Origin: CALAED01 sp036378315
GTDB lineage: Bacteria > Actinomycetota > Actinomycetes > Streptosporangiales > Streptosporangiaceae
DNA length: 64,000 bases
Assembly: GCA_036378315.1 (NCBI GenBank)
Contig: DASUWU010000078.1
Coordinates: 1-64,000 of the forward strand
Direction of reading: 5' to 3'
In this document: in pieces, positions 22,761 through 32,422 of the stretch
Layout: each line of letters begins with the position of its first letter
Position numbering within the stretch: position 1 is the first letter of the stretch
Notes under the pieces: model-generated
The model's database searches: none
What the model was told of the DNA's origin: nothing
Seen by the model: the letters and a program-made list of their open reading frames with translations, nothing else
Translations under genes and position numbers: made by a program

Positions 22761-23204
22761 ATGCAATTCGCTGACGATACGCCGGTCTACGTCATCTCGG
22801 TCGCGGCGCAGCTGTCGGGCCTGCACCCGCAGACGTTGCGCGCGTACGACCGGATGGGGCTCGTGTGCCCGGGGCGGACCGCCGGACGCGGGCGGCGTTA
22901 CTCCATGCGCGACATCGCGATGCTGCAGGAGATCCAGCGGCTCTCCCAGGAGGAGGGCATCAACCTCGCCGGCATCAAGCACATCCTGGAGCTCGAAAAC
23001 GAGGCCGACCGCCTGCGCACCGAGGCGCTGCGGCTGCGCGCGGTGATCGAAGAGCTGACGAATGAGCTGGAGTCGACCCGCGCGGTGGCGGCCAGGCTCG
23101 CCCAGCTGCGCGGTCAGAGCCGGTCCGGCAGCGATCTGGTGCCGATCAGGAAGACCGGCGCCGGCGGCGCCGCGTTCTGGCAGGAGACATCGGGGGACGA
23201 ATAG
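22761..23204 (+). CDS. hspR: Heat-shock repressor HspR (MerR family)
   Basis: 147 aa. MerR-type repressor that binds HAIR sites. The N-terminal winged helix reads YVISVAAQLSGLHPQTLRAYD followed by RMGLVCPGRTAGRGRRYS. A coiled-coil dimerisation region follows (ENEADRLRTEALRLRAVIEE), with a short C-terminal tail. ATG at 22761 has GGAGG 5 nt upstream. It closes an autoregulatory loop with the HAIR operator at 18706-18726. Confidence 0.96.
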   Translation: MQFADDTPVYVISVAAQLSGLHPQTLRAYDRMGLVCPGRTAGRGRRYSMRDIAMLQEIQRLSQEEGINLAGIKHILELENEADRLRTEALRLRAVIEELTNELESTRAVAARLAQLRGQSRSGSDLVPIRKTGAGGAAFWQETSGDE

Positions 23205-23252
23205 TCCTCGACCAGTCATCACACGGGGACGATCAAGGAAAATCAAGGAAAT

Positions 23253-25856
<2,604 letters not shown>

Positions 25857-25909
25857 GTGAGTGCCGACGTCGCAGGGCAGTCGGAGAGCAGGATGGAGGC
25901 GAACGGACT

Positions 25910-25920
25910 AGACTAAGTCT
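25910..25920. promoter_or_regulatory. Palindrome AGACT-A-AGTCT, candidate VapB operator
   Basis: An 11-nt palindrome 16 nt upstream of the antitoxin start codon. Type II toxin-antitoxin pairs commonly autoregulate through a palindrome at this position. Confidence 0.5.
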
Positions 25921-25936
25921 GGCTAGGAGGTGCGGA

Positions 25937-26185
25937 GTGATCGCGGCTGAGCAGTACAACATCCACGAGGCCAAGACGCAGCTGTCTCGCATCATTGAGC
26001 ACGTCGAGGGGGGTGGCGAAGTGATCATTAGTCGAGCCGGCAAGCCGGTGGCCAAGGTCGTTCCGCTGGTTACCCACGTCAAGCGCGCCGGCCGGGGTTC
26101 GCTGCGCGGCAAGCTCGTTTTGGCCGACGACTGGGACTCGCCGGAGACCAACGCGGCCATTGCGGCGGACTTCGGGTTGGAGTGA
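25937..26185 (+). CDS. vapB: Type II antitoxin, Phd/YefM-VapB type
   Basis: 82 aa. N-terminal Phd/YefM-type DNA-binding fold: YNIHEAKTQLSRIIEHVEGG followed by EVIISRAGKPVAKVVPL. The C-terminal part should wrap the toxin. GTG at 25937 has a perfect AGGAGG 6 nt upstream. It overlaps the downstream PIN toxin start, the usual antitoxin-first order. It follows clpB by 80 nt but has its own palindrome. Confidence 0.88.
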   Translation: MIAAEQYNIHEAKTQLSRIIEHVEGGGEVIISRAGKPVAKVVPLVTHVKRAGRGSLRGKLVLADDWDSPETNAAIAADFGLE

Positions 26186-26556
26186 TGAGGCTCCTGCTGG
26201 ACACCCATGTCATTTTGTGGTGGCTCATCGACGATCCCGGGCTGGCGGACGACATCAAGGAGCGGATCGACACCGAAGTCGACGTCTTCGTGAGCGCTGC
26301 CACGACGTGGGAGATCACGATCAAACAGGCGGCGGGAAAGGTTGGGCCCGCGGACCTTCCCGAACGCGTGGCGAGTAGCGACCTGCGCGAACTGCCGATC
26401 ACCTCTCGTCATGCAATCCAAGCCGGTCGTCTTCCCTTCATCCACCGCGATCTGTTCGACCGGATGCTGGTCGCTCAGGCCCAATGCGAGGGGCTCACCC
26501 TTGTCACGCGGGACGCCAACATCCAGAAGTACGACGTGGCGCTCTTGCCGGCGTAG
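26182..26556 (+). CDS. vapC: PIN-domain ribonuclease toxin, VapC family
   Basis: 124 aa. PIN-domain RNase that would arrest translation when free. The acidic catalytic pattern is visible: D in LLLDTHVILWWL, E in TWEITIKQAAGKV, D in DLFDRMLVAQAQ and D in LVTRDANIQKYDV. This subfamily (with THVILWW) is the COG3744-like PIN group paired with Phd-type antitoxins. GTG 26182 overlaps the antitoxin stop; ATG 26185 is equally plausible and drops one residue. Confidence 0.88.
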   Translation: MMRLLLDTHVILWWLIDDPGLADDIKERIDTEVDVFVSAATTWEITIKQAAGKVGPADLPERVASSDLRELPITSRHAIQAGRLPFIHRDLFDRMLVAQAQCEGLTLVTRDANIQKYDVALLPA

Positions 26557-26603
26557 CCGCGCTCCGGGCAGGTGGGTGGTCGGGCCTCGGTCGGGTGGTC
26601 TGG

Positions 26604-27128
26604 TCACGGGCTTGTCGAGATCCAGTAGCGGCGCTTGTGCTCGGTGCGGTCGAGGAGCCGGCCGCCTGCTGCTTCGATGATCCGCTGGGAGGCGATGTTG
26701 GTGTGGTCGCACATCACCAGCGCCTCGCGGATGCCCAGAGAACGCGCGACCGGGAGGGCCGCGGCGAGCATGGCCGTGCCGTGGCCCCGGCGGCGCGCGC
26801 CGGGTCGTACGTCATAGCCGATGTGGCCGCCGATATCCCACAGGGCCTCGGTGAGCCGGTGGCGGATCGCCAGCCTGCCGAGGAAGCGTTCGCCGTCGGC
26901 CCACCACAGGGTGGTCATGGGCACGAACCCGGGCCGTACGCCCGCCTGGGTCCGCTCGCCCAGCAACCGCGCGACATAGGCGTCGAACGCCGCGGGATCC
27001 ACCAGGGCCGCCGCGTCGACGTCCTCGACGAACCAGGGAACCGGATAGTCGCGGTCCGCGCGGAACTCGGCGATCGCCGCCAGGAACGACGTCCGCAGCC
27101 GCGCGGTCGGATCGATCAGCTCTGGCAT
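26604..27128 (-). CDS. GNAT-family N-acetyltransferase
   Basis: About 174 aa from ATG 27128 (GTG 27155 would add nine residues). The acetyl-CoA-binding loop is VRPGARRRGHGTAMLAAAL, preceded by the beta strands HIGYDV. The C-terminus has ALVMCDHTNIASQRIIEAAGG, typical of RimL-like or aminoglycoside-type small-molecule acetyltransferases. The substrate is unknown. It ends convergently 47 nt after vapC. Confidence 0.82.
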   Translation of the reverse strand: MPELIDPTARLRTSFLAAIAEFRADRDYPVPWFVEDVDAAALVDPAAFDAYVARLLGERTQAGVRPGFVPMTTLWWADGERFLGRLAIRHRLTEALWDIGGHIGYDVRPGARRRGHGTAMLAAALPVARSLGIREALVMCDHTNIASQRIIEAAGGRLLDRTEHKRRYWISTSP

Positions 27129-27177
27129 AAGCCCATGATGCGGTGATTCATCCACTCGAGCCCGATGTGTGATGGGT

Positions 27178-27220
27178 GGCGAAGGCAGATGCCGCAGCAG
27201 CGGGCGTAAGTATCCGGAGG
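27178..27220 (-). pseudogene. Relic of a SEC-C gene 3' end
   Basis: On the minus strand this codes for DTYARCCGI, matching DTYTRCCGI at the C-terminus of the intact SEC-C gene at 29044. At DNA level, 27186-27217 aligns with 29045-29078 at about 29 of 35 columns, including a 14-nt identical run. The upstream Cys pair of the motif is missing and the stop codon is changed. It is therefore a fragment of a second SEC-C gene or a partial duplication. Confidence 0.55.
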
Positions 27221-27424
27221 CCTGGGTGTGGTGTGGCTTTCATCACGCAAGCGTGGGTCTCTCCAGGCCTCCTGACGCTTCCCACTTTGTCCCCGGCGCT
27301 GGGCGGTCAGGGAGATGGGCAACTGCCTGGGGCTCGGCAAGAAGACAGGACGAGACCTGCGCTCGGCGCCTGGCACGTGCCGTGGGCGAGCGGTTTTGTC
27401 AGAGGCTCCGGTTAGTTTTGGAAC

Positions 27425-28834
27425 GTGCGTTCGACAGATCTCGGCGCGGCTACCAGCGGGGAGTTGGCGGCCGGCATCACGGCGTTTGCGGCTGAGTTGG
27501 CCGCCAGGCCCGCGCCCGGGTCCGGCGCCGTGTGCTACGAGGAGGTGGCGGCCCTGGGCCGCGCGGTGGATCTGCTCGAGTCGGCCATCGCCGCCCGCGT
27601 CGGCGTGGCCGCCAGTTCCGGCTATGTGGCCGAGTGGGGGCACGCTTCCCCGACGGCCTGGCTGCGCGGCAGCTTGGGCATGCGGCACGTCCGAGCGCAG
27701 GAACGTGCCGTGCTCGCGGACCAGTTGCCCCGCTTGCCGCGGGTCGCCGAGCGGCTGGCCGCCGGTGAGTTGTCGTCGGGGTACGCCGCCGCCATCGCCA
27801 CCGGGGTTCGGCGGTTGGACGAGGCTGATTGCGGCAAGGCGGAGCGCTTACTGTTGGGTTTCGTCGACGATTGCCACTCAGTGGGGCAGATCACCCGGTT
27901 CGCCGACAGGATCAAAGACCTCATCGCCGACCGTGACGGCAGCGCGGCAGAGCCGGAGGACGGGCGGCATGGCGAGCGCCAGTGGTTGGCCTTGCGCCGC
28001 TCCGGATCGGGCGCCTTCGTCAAGGGCCGCTTCGGCCCCGAGTTGATCGCCTTGATCAAAGCCAAGGTGGAGCCGCTGGCCACACCCTGCGGGCCAGAAG
28101 ACACCCGCGATCACTCCGAACGTCTTGCCGACGCGCTCCAGACCCACCTGTCCGGTGGCGACAGCCGATGGGACCCGATACTCGTCATCGAGCTGCACTC
28201 GGCCGGCGCGACACGATCCATGACGGACTCGGCACCGGCGAGTGGACCAGCAGCCGCCGCCCCGCCCCCTGAGCGAAACCGTCCGTCCACGACTCCCACA
28301 GCCCGCCGCAGCCGAGAAGGCAGCGGCCCCGGCGGCGTGGTGCCGGCTCCGCCCGGGCCGGGCTGGCCGTTCGACGGCACTCCGTTCACGGCCCGGCTCG
28401 CCGATGGCACACCCGTCCCCACACAGCGCGCACGCCAGATTCTGCTCAACGCCGGGTTTTCCGCCCTCGTCCTCGGCGCGGACGGCCTGCCGCTCTACCT
28501 CGGACGTCGCGTCCGCTGTGGCACTCCAGCGCAGCGCCGAGTCCTCCTGACCCGCTACCCGACCTGCGTGGTCGACGACTGCGAAATCCCCGGCACCGGC
28601 TGCCAGATCGAACATGTCCAGGGATGGGAAAACGGCCAAGGCAGCGACATCGATCAGTTGGTTTTGTGCTGTTCATTCCATAACCGGTACAAATGGCGCT
28701 ATCCCGATCGTGTGATCATCGATCGCCGCGCCGACGGACGGTACAGCTACTACATCCGCCGTCCCACAAACAATCGATCACGCAAACCTCGAGGACACTC
28801 CGCCCGCCAACGATCACCGGGACACGACCCGTGA
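27425..28834 (+). CDS. DUF222 / HNH endonuclease-domain protein (13E12-repeat family)
   Basis: 469 aa. The helical DUF222 N-terminal region runs to about residue 240, a Pro/Ala/Arg-rich linker follows (about 255-310), and the C-terminus is an HNH nuclease: YPTCVVDDCEIPGTGCQIEH, then VQGWENGQGSDIDQLVLCC and SFHNRYK. Zn-binding Cys and the catalytic His are present. Members are multi-copy in mycobacteria and other actinomycetes, often in variable regions; their role is not established. GTG at 27425 is used. It sits between relics of SEC-C and Uma2 genes, indicating a hot spot of gain and loss. Confidence 0.88.
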   Translation: MRSTDLGAATSGELAAGITAFAAELAARPAPGSGAVCYEEVAALGRAVDLLESAIAARVGVAASSGYVAEWGHASPTAWLRGSLGMRHVRAQERAVLADQLPRLPRVAERLAAGELSSGYAAAIATGVRRLDEADCGKAERLLLGFVDDCHSVGQITRFADRIKDLIADRDGSAAEPEDGRHGERQWLALRRSGSGAFVKGRFGPELIALIKAKVEPLATPCGPEDTRDHSERLADALQTHLSGGDSRWDPILVIELHSAGATRSMTDSAPASGPAAAAPPPERNRPSTTPTARRSREGSGPGGVVPAPPGPGWPFDGTPFTARLADGTPVPTQRARQILLNAGFSALVLGADGLPLYLGRRVRCGTPAQRRVLLTRYPTCVVDDCEIPGTGCQIEHVQGWENGQGSDIDQLVLCCSFHNRYKWRYPDRVIIDRRADGRYSYYIRRPTNNRSRKPRGHSARQRSPGHDP

Positions 28835-28849
28835 ACTGACGGCCCGGTT

Positions 28850-29015
28850 GAGTTCGCCGACAAATCGGGGTATTTCGCCTGAAAGGTACGTCGAGGACCT
28901 TCGCTGCCGAGGCCAGTTCCTCGTAGCGTCCGCCCTTCAACCCGAACGCCGTCACCCTGGGCACCGGGCTGAGCTCGACCACCCAATAGTCTTCGCTGCC
29001 TACATCCGCATAACG
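28850..29015 (-). pseudogene. Uma2-family nuclease relic (C-terminal part)
   Basis: On the minus strand one frame reads SEDYWVVELSPVPRVTAFGL and then KGGRYEELASA, close to the C-terminal half of Uma2 (DUF820) proteins. The N-terminal and catalytic part is absent, and the frame is lost after LDVPF, where the expected final segment continues only in other frames. It fills most of the 209-nt gap between the HNH and SEC-C genes. Confidence 0.5.
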
Positions 29016-29043
29016 AGGGCGCCTACCGGTGTGCGGTGGTGCG

Positions 29044-29862
29044 TCAGATGCCGCAGCAACGGGTGTAGGTGTCGCCGGAGCCGCACCAGCAGGGGTCGGC
29101 GGGGGCGGGGGGCCAGGGCGTGCCGGTGCCGCGGGTGCTCACCCGCTGGCCGAACTGCCGGACGGTGAGCGGGTCTCCCGGGTCGCGGCGCTCGCTCACG
29201 GCGAACTGCTCGTACGCCTCACGGGTGGCCCGGAAGACGCCGGTCACGCGGGTGCGGATGACCGGGTTGACCCACGGGGCGTCGCCGCGCAGGAACGCCT
29301 CGATGACGTGCCGGTGGTCCTCGCTCGGCAGCTCTTCGGCGAGCTGTGGCCAGCGAGCGACCACCGCGGCGCGCTCGATCGGCGGCCAGTACATGAGGAC
29401 GGCGGAGAAGGTCAGCAGCGAAGGCGCGTCCTCACCGCCGCGCTCCGCCTCGTGGTCCATCTCGTCGCGGGGTATGCCGAGGAACATGCGGGCGATCAGG
29501 CGCGTCCTGATCAGCGCCTGGTACTCCTCTGGATGGTCGCCGCCGCAGCGGGCGAGGCCGGCGTTGGCCCAGCGGAGCGCCTCCGCCGTCGCGCCGACGT
29601 GCAGCAGGCCGAGCGACGCCGGGACATAGACCGCGGGGTCGGCCGGACAGCGCGCCGACAGCTCGTCGAGGATCTGCTGGCCGACGTCCACCCCGCCGAC
29701 GGCGAGCGCGACCTCGGCGAGCTCGGCGCGCTTGATCGGCTCCTGCTCGCGTGAGGACACCAGCAGCATGGCCCTGCCCTCGGGATGTGCCACCAGCTCC
29801 GCCATCACCGCTTCGAGTCGCCGCCGAGCCCGCTGCTCGTCGTCGAGAGTCACGTCCGACAC
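29044..29862 (-). CDS. SEC-C motif protein with helical repeats
   Basis: About 272 aa from GTG 29862 (upstream in-frame starts up to 29937 exist). Most of the protein is alpha-helical and TPR-like (AEVALAVGGVDVGQQILDEL; ALRWANAGLARCGG). The C-terminus is a SEC-C zinc motif, CWCGSGDTYTRCCG, that binds one Zn through CxC and CC. SEC-C domains occur in SecA and in many uncharacterised proteins as interaction modules. The function here is unknown. The divergent PhoD-like gene starts 110 nt away. Confidence 0.82.
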   Translation of the reverse strand: MSDVTLDDEQRARRRLEAVMAELVAHPEGRAMLLVSSREQEPIKRAELAEVALAVGGVDVGQQILDELSARCPADPAVYVPASLGLLHVGATAEALRWANAGLARCGGDHPEEYQALIRTRLIARMFLGIPRDEMDHEAERGGEDAPSLLTFSAVLMYWPPIERAAVVARWPQLAEELPSEDHRHVIEAFLRGDAPWVNPVIRTRVTGVFRATREAYEQFAVSERRDPGDPLTVRQFGQRVSTRGTGTPWPPAPADPCWCGSGDTYTRCCGI

Positions 29863-29972
29863 GTTAACGTCGCCCGATGGGGAATTGTCGCCAGTCGGGG
29901 ACATGGCCCCAGGCACGGGTGGGGGCGGTGTGACCATGGTTGAACAACGACTGCCGGAGGGTGAATCGTTCC

Positions 29973-31676
29973 ATGCGACGACTGGTGGCCGGCCCGCTGC
30001 TGCGGCACGTCGGGGAGCGCACGGCGACGGTGTGGGTGGAGACCGACCGGCCTGGCGAGGTGTCCGTGCTCGACGCGACGAGCCCGACGTTCACCGTGCA
30101 CGGTCATCACTACGCGATCGTCGAGGTCGACGGGTTGACGCCCGGCGCCCGCACGCCGTACGACGTGCGGCTCGACGGCGAGGTGGTCTGGCCGGAGGCC
30201 GGGGATGACGGGCGGCCGCCGAGCGTGATCCGGACGCTCGATCCGGCGCTGCCGCTTCGGCTGGCGTTCGGTTCGTGCCGGAAGGCGCCCGCGCCGGCGG
30301 CAAGGCACGGCGTGGACGCGCTGTCCGCGTATGGACGGCGGCTGGCCGCGGGCGGTGAGGAACCGCCGAGCGTGCTGCTGCTGGTGGGCGACCAGGTGTA
30401 CGCGGACACGCCGCCGGTGCCGCTGCGCGAGTTCATCAGGGCGCGGCGGGACGTCGCCGAGCCGCCGCACGAGGAGGTCGCCGACTTCACCGAGTACGCG
30501 GAGCTGTACCGGCTGGCGTGGACGGCGGATCCGGATGTCCGCTGGCTGCTGTCCACCGTGCCGACGCTCATGATCTTTGATGATCATGACATCAGGGACG
30601 ACTGGAACACGTCGCAGGCGTGGCGGCGGGAGATGGCGGCCCAGCCGTGGTGGCGGCACCGGATCGGCGGTGGCCTCGCCGCGTACTGGATCTACCAGCA
30701 CCTCGGCAACCTCGACCCGGACGAGCGGCGCGCCGATCCCGTGTACGCGGCCGTCCGCGCGGCCGGTCACGACGCCGGGAAGATCGTGGACGAGTTCGCC
30801 GCGGCCGCCGACGGGGGCGCGGCGCGGTGGAGCTACGCGCACGACGTCGGGCGGGTCCGGCTGATCGTGCTGGACAGCCGGTGCGGCCGGGTGCTGGACG
30901 AGGGCCGCCGGGCCATGCTGGCCGGCGGCGAGCAGGCCTGGTTCGACGAGCGTTGCGCCGGCGGCGTCGACCATCTGCTCATCGTCAGCTCGCTGCCGTA
31001 CCTGCTGCCCGCCGGCATCCATGAGGTCGAGGCGTGGAACGAGGCGGTCTGCGCCGGGGCATGGGGGCGGCGGCCGGCCGCGCTGGGAGAGCGGCTGCGG
31101 CAGGGCGCAGACCTGGAGCACTGGGCGGCGTTCCAGCGCTCGTTCCGCGCCATGGCCGCCGGGCTGCTCGACGTCGTACGGGGCGCGCGGGGGACGCCGC
31201 CGGCGAGCGTCACGATCTTGTCAGGCGACGTGCACTACTCCTACCTCGCCCGCGTCCGCGGTCGGGCCATCGCCCAGGTGGTGTGCTCGCCGCTGCACAA
31301 CCCGCTGACGGCGCGGCTGCGGCGGGCCAACCGGCTCGCCTGCCTGCGGGGCGTACGGACGTCCCTGCGGTTGCTGGCGCGCGCGGCCGGCGTGGCGCCG
31401 AGCCCGCTGGCGTGGCGGGTCACCGACGGGCCGTGGTTCGTCAACGCCATCGCCACGATCGACATCGACGGCCGGGCAGCGACCGTACGGTGGGAGACGC
31501 CGGCCGCCGGCGGAGGCATGGCGGTCCTCGGCCGGGCCGTGTTGAGCGGCCCCGCCGCCCCCGCGGTGGGCCGGACGGTGTTAGGCCTGCAACAGGTGTC
31601 AGGCGCCTGCAACAGGTGTTACGCCTTCAACAGGTCTGAGACCTTCGGCAGGTCTGAGACCTTCGGCAGGTCTTAG
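29973..31676 (+). CDS. PhoD-like phosphatase (alkaline phosphatase D family)
   Basis: 567 aa from ATG 29973, 12 nt after GGAGG. Metallophosphatase core: LLLVGDQVYAD, then MIFDDHDIRDDWN and ILSGDVHYSYLAR supply the Asp and His metal ligands. An N-terminal beta domain contains LLRHVGERTATVWVETD. No signal peptide is seen, so unlike secreted PhoD it is probably cytoplasmic. Its last 20 or so residues repeat ETFGRS because the gene ends inside an 18-nt tandem array. Its TAG overlaps the stop of the convergent TPR gene. Confidence 0.85.
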   Translation: MRRLVAGPLLRHVGERTATVWVETDRPGEVSVLDATSPTFTVHGHHYAIVEVDGLTPGARTPYDVRLDGEVVWPEAGDDGRPPSVIRTLDPALPLRLAFGSCRKAPAPAARHGVDALSAYGRRLAAGGEEPPSVLLLVGDQVYADTPPVPLREFIRARRDVAEPPHEEVADFTEYAELYRLAWTADPDVRWLLSTVPTLMIFDDHDIRDDWNTSQAWRREMAAQPWWRHRIGGGLAAYWIYQHLGNLDPDERRADPVYAAVRAAGHDAGKIVDEFAAAADGGAARWSYAHDVGRVRLIVLDSRCGRVLDEGRRAMLAGGEQAWFDERCAGGVDHLLIVSSLPYLLPAGIHEVEAWNEAVCAGAWGRRPAALGERLRQGADLEHWAAFQRSFRAMAAGLLDVVRGARGTPPASVTILSGDVHYSYLARVRGRAIAQVVCSPLHNPLTARLRRANRLACLRGVRTSLRLLARAAGVAPSPLAWRVTDGPWFVNAIATIDIDGRAATVRWETPAAGGGMAVLGRAVLSGPAAPAVGRTVLGLQQVSGACNRCYAFNRSETFGRSETFGRS

Positions 31677-31690
31677 GCCTTGAGCAGGTC
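31585..31690. repeat. 18-nt tandem array across two convergent stop codons
   Basis: Six CAGGT-containing units begin at 31593, 31613, 31631, 31649, 31667 and 31685, with spacings 20, 18, 18, 18 and 18. The consensus is close to GAGACCTTCGGCAGGTCT. The array forms the C-terminal tail of the PhoD-like protein and reaches the last codons of the TPR protein, with both stop codons inside one unit. Confidence 0.92.
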
Positions 31691-32266
31691 GTCCAGCATC
31701 GCGTCGTACTCGTCCTCGGGCTGGCCAAGATCGATCCTGGCCCGGTAGCGCAGCCGTAGCAGCGCCTCGAGGCTGTCCTCCGCCGACAGTACGTCGTCGC
31801 CGCTCCCGCCGGCCGCCTCCCCACGGTCGCGGATGGCCAGCACCACGTCCGCGCCCGCCGTGGCCCACTCGTGTGCCCCGGCGAGGTCGCCGTGCGCGTA
31901 GAGCATTTCGGCGACGCAGCGATGCACTTCCGGGTCGCGGGGGGCGTCGGCGCGGATCGCTTCTATCAGCTCACGGGCCTCGTCGTCGCGCCCGAGTTCG
32001 AACAGCGCGTCGGCCAGGTAGGCGCGCGGATCGCCGTAGACCTCACCGCCGTCCTCGATGGCCTTGCGGTAGAGCTCGGCGGCTTTCGCGTGCTCTCCGG
32101 CGTGCTGCCACTGCTCTCCTGCGCGGACCAGCACTTTGGCGCGGGACACGCCGCCGGAGACCGACCCGGCCAGTTCGGACAGCCGCTGCGCGGCGGCCGC
32201 ATGATCGCCCGTGCGCAGCGTGTCGAACTCCATGTCGTCGAGATCGTCTTCGGTCACATGCGTCAC
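31673..32266 (-). CDS. Tetratricopeptide-repeat protein
   Basis: 197 aa. Helical repeats with the TPR pattern are visible, for example GEHAKAAELYRKAIEDGG and then PRAYLADALFELGRDDEARE, and a third around VHRCVAEMLYAHGDLAGAHE. No enzyme domain is seen. It resembles the helical part of the SEC-C protein nearby and may have a related scaffold role. GTG at 32266 begins MTHVTEDDLDDMEFDTL. The 157-nt gap upstream shows no gene. Confidence 0.78.
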   Translation of the reverse strand: MTHVTEDDLDDMEFDTLRTGDHAAAAQRLSELAGSVSGGVSRAKVLVRAGEQWQHAGEHAKAAELYRKAIEDGGEVYGDPRAYLADALFELGRDDEARELIEAIRADAPRDPEVHRCVAEMLYAHGDLAGAHEWATAGADVVLAIRDRGEAAGGSGDDVLSAEDSLEALLRLRYRARIDLGQPEDEYDAMLDDLLKA

Positions 32267-32422
32267 CCTTAGACGCTACCCGCCACTCGGCCGACGAAGC
32301 GGACCAATGCGAATGATCATCCAAAAATGGATCACAGGCTACCAATGATCAAGTGACGCTGCCGATCACATACCCGGGGTCGCCTGGGCGGAACCGCGGA
32401 AACCGGCGCGACGGAGGCGGCC

